This document shows positions 27,064-32,336 of a stretch of DNA of 32,336 nucleotides, one piece after another; the first letter of the stretch is position 1, and every line of letters begins with the position of its first letter. Below the pieces are notes generated by a model, which was not told the DNA's origin, searched no databases, and was given only the letters and a program-made list of their open reading frames with translations. Origin of the DNA: an uncultured Bacteroidales bacterium. GTDB lineage: Bacteria > Bacteroidota > Bacteroidia > Bacteroidales > UBA932. The stretch is from positions 1 to 32,336 of the forward strand of contig CAMZEI010000006.1 in assembly GCA_947305815.1 (NCBI GenBank), written 5' to 3'. Both the position numbers and the translations under genes were made by a program.

Positions 27064-28357
27064 AATGTACTTTCTTTCTTGCGATAATGACGGCGGCAGC
27101 GGTGGCGGCGCAGCTAATCATCACCAGGGTGAAGAAGCCGCGGTAGCCAAGCGAGAGCTGCAGATATCCGGCAACCAGTGCCGGCAGCTTCATCGACAGC
27201 CACATGAAGGCGGTGCAGATGGCGTAGTGCGAGGTCTTGAGCGGCCCGTCCACGAAGCGCATCATGAAGAGGGTGTAGGCCGTGAATCCGAAGCCGTAGC
27301 CGAACTGATCCAGCACTATACATCCGGCTATGAACGGGATGCCGCTTGGCTGAAGGATGGCCATCAGCAGATACACTGCGCAGGGCAGTGCAAGGGCGAG
27401 ACCCATGGGCCAGAGTGAAGCCCGCAGGCCCTTACGCGAAGCATAGACGCCGCCGAGTATGCCGCCGAGCAGCAGGGCGATGACACCGAAAGTGCCATAG
27501 ACGAGGCCGTACACTTCGGCTCCCGCGCCGAGCCCGCCGATCTCAGCTCCGTCCTTGAAGAAGGGGTACAGCAGATTGAGCGACAGGGCTTCCGGGAGCC
27601 TGTACAGCAGCAGGAAGGCTATGGCCCAGCCGACACCGGGCTTGGTGAAGAAGCTGCGGAAGGCTCCTCCGAATTCTCTGAGTATTGCGCCTGCCGTCCT
27701 GGCTTCTCGGTGATCCGTATCATCTGCTGGAGAGGGCAGGCTCCAGAAGTGGTAGATGCTGACAAGGGCCAGCAGCGCCGCGGCGAGCAGCAGTACTGCC
27801 TCCCAGGATCCTTCAACGCTGTCGCCGCGGCGCTGCAGCACTCCCGCTATCATCACGAGTACGCCCTGTCCCAGTACGAGTCCACCGCGATAGAAAGTGT
27901 TACGGATTCCCACGAACGAGGCCTGGCGTGTCCTGTCGAGTGCGAGCATATAGAAGCCGTCGGCCGCTATGTCATGCGTTGCCGAAGCGAAAGCCACAAT
28001 CGTAAACAGGATGATGAGCAGCGCCATGGTGCTTAGCGGCAGTAACAGGGCGGTGAGTGCAACCGTAGCTGCCATCAGTATCTGCGTGAGCAGTATCCAC
28101 CAGCGCTTGCTGCGCAGTATGTCCATGAACGGGCTCCAGAAGGGTTTCAGCAGCCAGGGCAGACTGATAAGCGTAGTGAGCGGTCCAAGGGTCCCGTTGT
28201 CCACTCCCATGTCCTTGAATACGGCAAGCGCCACCGTGTTGACGATGGCGTAGGGGAGTCCCTCGTAGAGGTAGAGCGTAGGGACCCAGGCCCATGGCTT
28301 TATGTCAGAGGACCTGCGCACCTTTGTAGTAGTAAGAGAGTATTTCCTTGTAACCAA
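27056..28357 (-). CDS. MFS transporter, AmpG-like / muropeptide or amino-sugar permease
   Basis: 12-TM MFS pattern; YLYEGLPYAIVNTVALAVFKDMGVDNGTLGPLTTLISLPWLLKPFWSPFMD; a GTG start near 28321 is also possible. Confidence 0.78.
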   Translation of the reverse strand: MVTRKYSLTTTKVRRSSDIKPWAWVPTLYLYEGLPYAIVNTVALAVFKDMGVDNGTLGPLTTLISLPWLLKPFWSPFMDILRSKRWWILLTQILMAATVALTALLLPLSTMALLIILFTIVAFASATHDIAADGFYMLALDRTRQASFVGIRNTFYRGGLVLGQGVLVMIAGVLQRRGDSVEGSWEAVLLLAAALLALVSIYHFWSLPSPADDTDHREARTAGAILREFGGAFRSFFTKPGVGWAIAFLLLYRLPEALSLNLLYPFFKDGAEIGGLGAGAEVYGLVYGTFGVIALLLGGILGGVYASRKGLRASLWPMGLALALPCAVYLLMAILQPSGIPFIAGCIVLDQFGYGFGFTAYTLFMMRFVDGPLKTSHYAICTAFMWLSMKLPALVAGYLQLSLGYRGFFTLVMISCAATAAAVIIARKKVHYE

Positions 28358-30359
28358 AGCCCTTGGAGGCCATGACGGCCGCGCCTATCTGGCACAGTCC
28401 CACTCCGTGTCCCCAGCCGTGGCCTTTGAGGACGAAGACATCCCCTTCGCGGGACACGTCGAACCAGGAGCTCTTGAGGTGGGTGGTGGAGAGCAGACGG
28501 CGTATCGCGAGCTCTTTGCCCACGGTGATTTCGCCTTTGCTGCCCTTGACCTTCAGGCTCGTTATGCGGCCAGAGGCTCCGCGCTGCAGGGGGATAAGCT
28601 CCTGCACTTCGCCGACATCTTCGCCTTTGCTGCGTATTAGCGAGGAGAGTTCGCTTGCAGGGTAGCGCACCTCCCAGTCGTGGAAGTCGCGGGATTCCAG
28701 GTCGTAATCGTTGAGGACGGTGGACAGTACCTCCGAGTCCTCGCAGTCGCAGTACGGGTCTTCGACGCTCTGCAGGTAAGGATAATCGCGGTCCTCCCAG
28801 CAGCTGCTGAAGAGTTCCGTGAGGCCCCCGCAGCATTTGGAGTAGCGGGTGTCGCAGAGCTCCCCGTCATATTTGAGCAGCTCGCCCCAGGTCTCATCGA
28901 TGGCACGGCGTACATTCTCGCCCACTGCCATCCCGAGGCCCTGATAGCGCTGGCAGTGGTCGTCGGCGCAGACGTCATAGAGCCCGTGGGTGCCCAGGTT
29001 GGACATTACCCAGGAGCGGGATATCACGGCATGGGCCTTGAGCAGCTCCAGAGGAGCCGTAGCCTTCATCTCGGATGAGATGACGCTCAACAGGTAGTCC
29101 TCTATGCCTATGGTGTTGATGGCTGTGATGGCATCGCCGTCCACTATGAACTTGAGCGAGCCGGCGAAACTCTGGGCCATCTGTCTCTGCCAGTGGAACT
29201 GCTTGCCGATTGTGACGCCGTAGAGTATGAATGTGGCCTCCGCAAAGAGAGTCGAGCGCGTCACTGACTCGAAGTACAGCTCGTCGTAGAGGACGCCGTT
29301 GTAGTTGATTTTGCCGTCCATCAGGCTGACCTTCTGGGGGCCGGCTCCGTCGGATATAATCTCGAACTCAATGGTCTGTCCGGACATTATGCCCACTTCG
29401 ATGAAGCGCTGCGTACGCGTGAGGCGCCAGAGTACCATCTTGTCGTCCTCGGGACTGATGCACACCTCGTCCAGCATTTCGCTGAGCAGCTCAGGAGTCA
29501 GTTTGTCGAAGTCCTCCTGTCTCGGGGCGACGAACATGCCCGCCATGTCGGCTGCTCCCGGGCTCATGGTGAGGTGGTCGGGGCCGTCGGAATAGTAGTG
29601 GTGCGAGCGTATATGCGAGCGAAGGGTCACAAGCGTGCGGAATTCCCCGTCCACGCACCAGGAGAACTGGTTGAATCGCGGCTCGCTGTCGCCCTCTATA
29701 CGCGGGCAGCACTCCAGCAGGCGGTAGAAGAGCTTAGCCATCGACTTCTGCGTGGCGGCCCTCAGGACATAGATTCCCGGTTTGAAGCCAGGGAAGTGGT
29801 AGAGCATGGCGTCGCGCGCCTTCGCGATAGGCTCTCCCGGGTCCTGCAGGAATGCGTCGGCGGCTTCCTCCAGCGGCAGCATGTGCCTCGGGCAAGCCTG
29901 GAAGTGCAGGTGGTCCGGGGCTGACGCTCCGCTGTCGGGACCGTTGTAGAAGGCTGTGAATTCAGGATTCTGCCTCACAAACTCCAGCATGTCCGGGAAG
30001 TGGTGCCAAATGGTCTGGGCGATATGCTTTGAGCGGACTATCACCAGATGATTGGGGAATATGGGGTAGGGATTGACCTGTATGTTGTAATGACGGCTCT
30101 TGCGGCCCTCAAAGGGCAGGTGGAACTGCTCGGGCGGGCGATTGTCTGCACAGAGGAAGCAGGGTCTCGCGGCGATGCTGTCCGGATCAGTCTCTGCCGT
30201 AGTCGAAGCTATGCGGCAGGGGTTGAACTGGGCCTTCACCGTGATGCCGCCGAGGCTGAATTCCTTCACGCTGGCCTTCTTGAGTGCCCTGAAATTGGAT
30301 GCGGCCAGCGGCCACACGGACAGCTGGTCACGGATGAATTTTGATATCTCTGCGCTCAT
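28305..30359 (-). CDS. DUF4922 (HIT-like) - SpoIID/LytB fusion protein
   Basis: N-term PCFLCADNRPPEQ...PDHLHFQACPRH (HxHxQ); C-term SVISSEMKATAPLELLKAHAVISRSWV...YSKCCGGLTE...KGHGWGHGVGLCQIGAAVMASKGFGYKEILSYYYKGA. Confidence 0.85.
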   Translation of the reverse strand: MSAEISKFIRDQLSVWPLAASNFRALKKASVKEFSLGGITVKAQFNPCRIASTTAETDPDSIAARPCFLCADNRPPEQFHLPFEGRKSRHYNIQVNPYPIFPNHLVIVRSKHIAQTIWHHFPDMLEFVRQNPEFTAFYNGPDSGASAPDHLHFQACPRHMLPLEEAADAFLQDPGEPIAKARDAMLYHFPGFKPGIYVLRAATQKSMAKLFYRLLECCPRIEGDSEPRFNQFSWCVDGEFRTLVTLRSHIRSHHYYSDGPDHLTMSPGAADMAGMFVAPRQEDFDKLTPELLSEMLDEVCISPEDDKMVLWRLTRTQRFIEVGIMSGQTIEFEIISDGAGPQKVSLMDGKINYNGVLYDELYFESVTRSTLFAEATFILYGVTIGKQFHWQRQMAQSFAGSLKFIVDGDAITAINTIGIEDYLLSVISSEMKATAPLELLKAHAVISRSWVMSNLGTHGLYDVCADDHCQRYQGLGMAVGENVRRAIDETWGELLKYDGELCDTRYSKCCGGLTELFSSCWEDRDYPYLQSVEDPYCDCEDSEVLSTVLNDYDLESRDFHDWEVRYPASELSSLIRSKGEDVGEVQELIPLQRGASGRITSLKVKGSKGEITVGKELAIRRLLSTTHLKSSWFDVSREGDVFVLKGHGWGHGVGLCQIGAAVMASKGFGYKEILSYYYKGAQVL

Positions 30360-30928
30360 TACAACAGTGCCGTCAGTCCGTCCTTTGCGAGACGGAATTC
30401 GTATTCGAAATTGGGAGTGAACACCCCGGTTCCCAGGCTGGCCTCAATCTCCTCCATAGTCCACAGGCGGCCTTCGGTGACCTCATGGTTGTCAGGATGC
30501 AGGTCATAGCTGCCTACAGCGGCAAACAGGTTCACCAACTCGCGCTCCTCGGCTCCCTCGTAAATGTAAGATTTGATGAAATGCGGGTTGAAGTCAAAGA
30601 GCCCGAGCTCTTCGCCGGCTTCGCGGAATAGGGCCTCGATGACCTTCTCTCCATAGCTTACATGGCCTCCCACGGCGCTGTCCCAGCATCCCGGCCAGCT
30701 TTTCTTCTGGGGCGAACGGTGCTGTAGGTAAAGGCGCGAGAAACGGTCGATTATCTCAAGGTGTACCACGGGATGCAGGAGTTTCCCCTCCCTGTGGCAC
30801 TGCTCTCGGGAGACCTGACCTGTGACATATCCGTTGGGGTCCACCACCGGGAGCATCTCGGATGCCCTCGATATCCTGGCTCCGCTCAGCACGGGCGCCG
30901 GACCTTCGGGATATATCAGCTCAATCAT
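30359..30928 (-). CDS. NUDIX hydrolase (IPP isomerase-like subgroup)
   Basis: Nudix box GGHVSYGEKVIEALFREAGEELGL. Confidence 0.9.
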   Translation of the reverse strand: MIELIYPEGPAPVLSGARISRASEMLPVVDPNGYVTGQVSREQCHREGKLLHPVVHLEIIDRFSRLYLQHRSPQKKSWPGCWDSAVGGHVSYGEKVIEALFREAGEELGLFDFNPHFIKSYIYEGAEERELVNLFAAVGSYDLHPDNHEVTEGRLWTMEEIEASLGTGVFTPNFEYEFRLAKDGLTALL

Positions 30929-31707
30929 CAGTAATTCAGTATTTCGAGCTCCTCGGGAGTATATAGCAGGAAATCAGTCGAGCCTGGCGCCATACGCGAT
31001 GCCAGCACGAACGCTCCGCACAGCACCGCCGCAATCAGCAGTATCCACCCTAGCACTTTCCAACCCTTGCGGCTCTTCTTTTTTGAGTCATTCCGGGCCA
31101 CTTCAGAGTCATTCCGGGCCTGACCCGGAATCTCCTCCTTCTCTTTAGACGTATGTGCTATATCAGGGACAAAGGAGCTGGCACCCTCCTTAAGAGTTTT
31201 CTTCAGGCTTTCATCTACCGCCTTGCCCCCACTATAGTCATTCCGGACCTCTTTATAGTCATTCCGGACCTGATCCGGAATCTCATTATGACTTTTCAGC
31301 GAAATCGGCTCCAGTCCGACCTCTTCGGCGAAAATACTCAGGTCTTCCTCCGGCACGAAGAAGAAATCGTTCCCCTTCGTCGCCTTGAGTTTCCCGAGCC
31401 CGGGCAGGGCTATGGCCCTCTCTGCAACCAGTATTCCGCGCACGTCGGCGCAGAACGCCGCGATGACATCTGCAGCCTCCTCGACGCTGATGCCGTTGGC
31501 CTTGGAGTAAAGGGTAGCCAGCAGCCCGTCGTCTTCGCGGTACATCCTGAATGTCAGCTTCTTGTAAGGCGGATTAATGGTAAAACCCTTGTCCGAGAAA
31601 TAGGCCGGCACCTCTTCGGTGACGAAAGCTCCGAGTCCCGGCAGCCCCACGCGTTCGTGGTCCTGCAGAAGCTCAAGCAGCATCCTGGAGAGAATCTGAA
31701 TATCCAT
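30928..31707 (-). CDS. HU-like (CCDC81-type bacterial) domain protein with C-terminal TM segment
   Basis: LLQDHERVGLPGLGAFVTEEVPAYF...FTINPPYKKLTFR; second HU-like half ALPGLGKLKAT; TM VLGWILLIAAVLCGAFVLA. Confidence 0.8.
   Translation of the reverse strand: MDIQILSRMLLELLQDHERVGLPGLGAFVTEEVPAYFSDKGFTINPPYKKLTFRMYREDDGLLATLYSKANGISVEEAADVIAAFCADVRGILVAERAIALPGLGKLKATKGNDFFFVPEEDLSIFAEEVGLEPISLKSHNEIPDQVRNDYKEVRNDYSGGKAVDESLKKTLKEGASSFVPDIAHTSKEKEEIPGQARNDSEVARNDSKKKSRKGWKVLGWILLIAAVLCGAFVLASRMAPGSTDFLLYTPEELEILNY
31087..31134 (+). repeat. Palindromic repeat, copy d, with preceding half-copy (21-bp offset)
   Basis: GTCATTCCGGGCCACTTCAGA + GTCATTCCGGGCCTGACCCGGAATCTC; 48 nt total, inside the HU-domain ORF. 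Confidence 0.85.
31237..31284 (+). repeat. Palindromic repeat, copy e, with preceding half-copy (21-bp offset)
   Basis: GTCATTCCGGACCTCTTTATA + GTCATTCCGGACCTGATCCGGAATCTC; 48 nt total, inside the HU-domain ORF. Confidence 0.85.
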
Positions 31708-31715
31708 ACGAAAGA

Positions 31716-31723
31716 CAAAAATA
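31716..31723 (-). promoter_or_regulatory. -7 element for the HU-NUDIX-SpoIID-MFS-NamZ operon
   Basis: TATTTTTG on minus strand, 8 nt before ATG at 31707. Confidence 0.5.
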
Positions 31724-31758
31724 ATAAAATGTCATGTAACAAAAAACCGTCAAAATAT

Positions 31759-31789
31759 TTTGCACAAACAAGTTTTTATACTACCTTTG
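31759..31789 (+). promoter_or_regulatory. Bacteroidetes-type promoter of tRNA-Asn
   Basis: TTTG-N19-TACCTTTG, matching -33/-7 consensus and spacing. Confidence 0.7.
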
Positions 31790-31818
31790 CCATCCCGCTG
31801 CGAAGCGGATACATAAAT

Positions 31819-31892
31819 TCCTCTTTAGCTCAGTTGGTTAGAGCACCTGACTGTTAATCAGGGGGTCCTAGGTTCAAGTCCTAGAAGGGGAG
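31819..31892 (+). tRNA. tRNA-Asn(GTT)
   Basis: TCCTCTTTAGCTCAGTTGGTTAGAGCACCTGACTGTTAATCAGGGGGTCCTAGGTTCAAGTCCTAGAAGGGGAG; anticodon GTT. Confidence 0.95.
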
Positions 31893-31895
31893 CCC

Positions 31896-31929
31896 AAGGC
31901 GGACGACAGTATTGTCGCCCGCCTTTTTT
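31896..31929 (+). terminator. Rho-independent terminator after tRNA-Asn
   Basis: GGCGGACGACAGTATTGTCGCCCGCC hairpin followed by TTTTTT. Confidence 0.88.
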
Positions 31930-31973
31930 GTGTCCGTATTTGTATTTGTTGGCAGGGTGGACATTTGTTCCCT

Positions 31974-32126
31974 AACCTGACATTCGTTGAGGCAGTGGAG
32001 AGGCCTTGGAGATGCTTCTAGGCGGTATGATCCGCCTCAATGGGGCCTTTTTGGTGACATTGAGGCACTCGAGAGGCCTCTGACAGGCCTGAAACGAGGG
32101 CCGGCCGCCTCAACGAATGTCGGGTT
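31974..32126. repeat. Structured element bounded by 20-bp inverted repeats (19/20 match)
   Basis: AACCTGACATTCGTTGAGGC (31974-31993) and GCCTCAACGAATGTCGGGTT (32107-32126). Confidence 0.75.
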
Positions 32127-32180
32127 GAAAGCTATAGGAGTATTAGACCTATTGTAGTACAGTTCGTTATGTAACAGAAA

Positions 32181-32336
32181 CTACAGCGCAGCGATCTGCT
32201 CCTCGCTGAGGCCGGTGCTCTTTGCGATTATGCTGACTTCAACGCCAAGTTTTTTCAGGTTCTTAGCAGTATCGGTTTTGGCTTGCGCTATGCCCTCTTC
32301 TTTGGCATAGAGCAGCTGATTAATCCTGTCCCGTTC
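32181..32336 (-). CDS. Rpn family / PD-(D/E)XK nuclease transposase-like protein, C-terminal fragment truncated by window edge
   Basis: Minus translation ERDRINQLLYAKEEGIAQAKTDTAKNLKKLGVEVSIIAKSTGLSEEQIAAL*, typical C-terminal tail of the family. Confidence 0.65.
   Translation of the reverse strand, partial: ERDRINQLLYAKEEGIAQAKTDTAKNLKKLGVEVSIIAKSTGLSEEQIAAL

Noticed and set aside
26687-27418. ORFs antisense to namZ and the MFS gene
   Set aside because: Low-complexity, antisense to conserved proteins; no start or promoter context.
1-32336. CRISPR array
   Set aside because: No regularly spaced repeat-spacer series; the 27-bp palindromes are dispersed and the 12-bp repeats are too short and too close.
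1-32336. Prophage or complete insertion sequence
   Set aside because: No integrase, structural phage genes or full transposase; only a truncated Rpn/transposase-like C-terminus at the right edge.

Overview
Bacteroidota (Bacteroidales-type) chromosomal window, almost fully coding. Left part is housekeeping: mraZ-rsmH-ftsL(-like) start of the division cluster on the minus strand, a BASS-family transporter and a PlsC-like acyltransferase, tRNA-Pro(CGG), rpsT, tRNA-Glu(TTC), a DUF4837-like lipoprotein, rseP, dxr, M23 peptidase, then ruvX, def, a phosphohexomutase and an M23/LysM peptidase. The centre (about 12.2-25.8 kb, plus strand) is a compact polysaccharide-utilization-locus-like operon: ribokinase, GRP-family sugar transporter, SusC, SusD, three consecutive ADP-ribosylglycohydrolase-family lipoproteins, an esterase lipoprotein with a degenerate second half, and a small acidic lipoprotein. 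It resembles the ribose/nucleoside-scavenging rbs loci of Bacteroides, but with an expanded, diverged set of extracellular ADP-ribosylglycohydrolase-like enzymes. It is the best candidate here for an under-described system. The right part is a tightly overlapping minus-strand operon (HU-domain membrane protein, NUDIX, DUF4922-SpoIID fusion, AmpG-like MFS, NamZ/DUF1343) suggestive of muropeptide turnover or scavenging. It is followed by tRNA-Asn(GTT), a structured inverted-repeat element and the C-terminal end of an Rpn/PD-(D/E)XK transposase-like gene. A 27-bp palindromic repeat (GTCATTCCGGGCTTGACCCGGAATCTC) recurs. It lies inside or at the end of reading frames (rsmH C-terminus, HU-domain gene linker) and at a convergent gene junction. 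All family calls are by eye from the translations; no searches were run.
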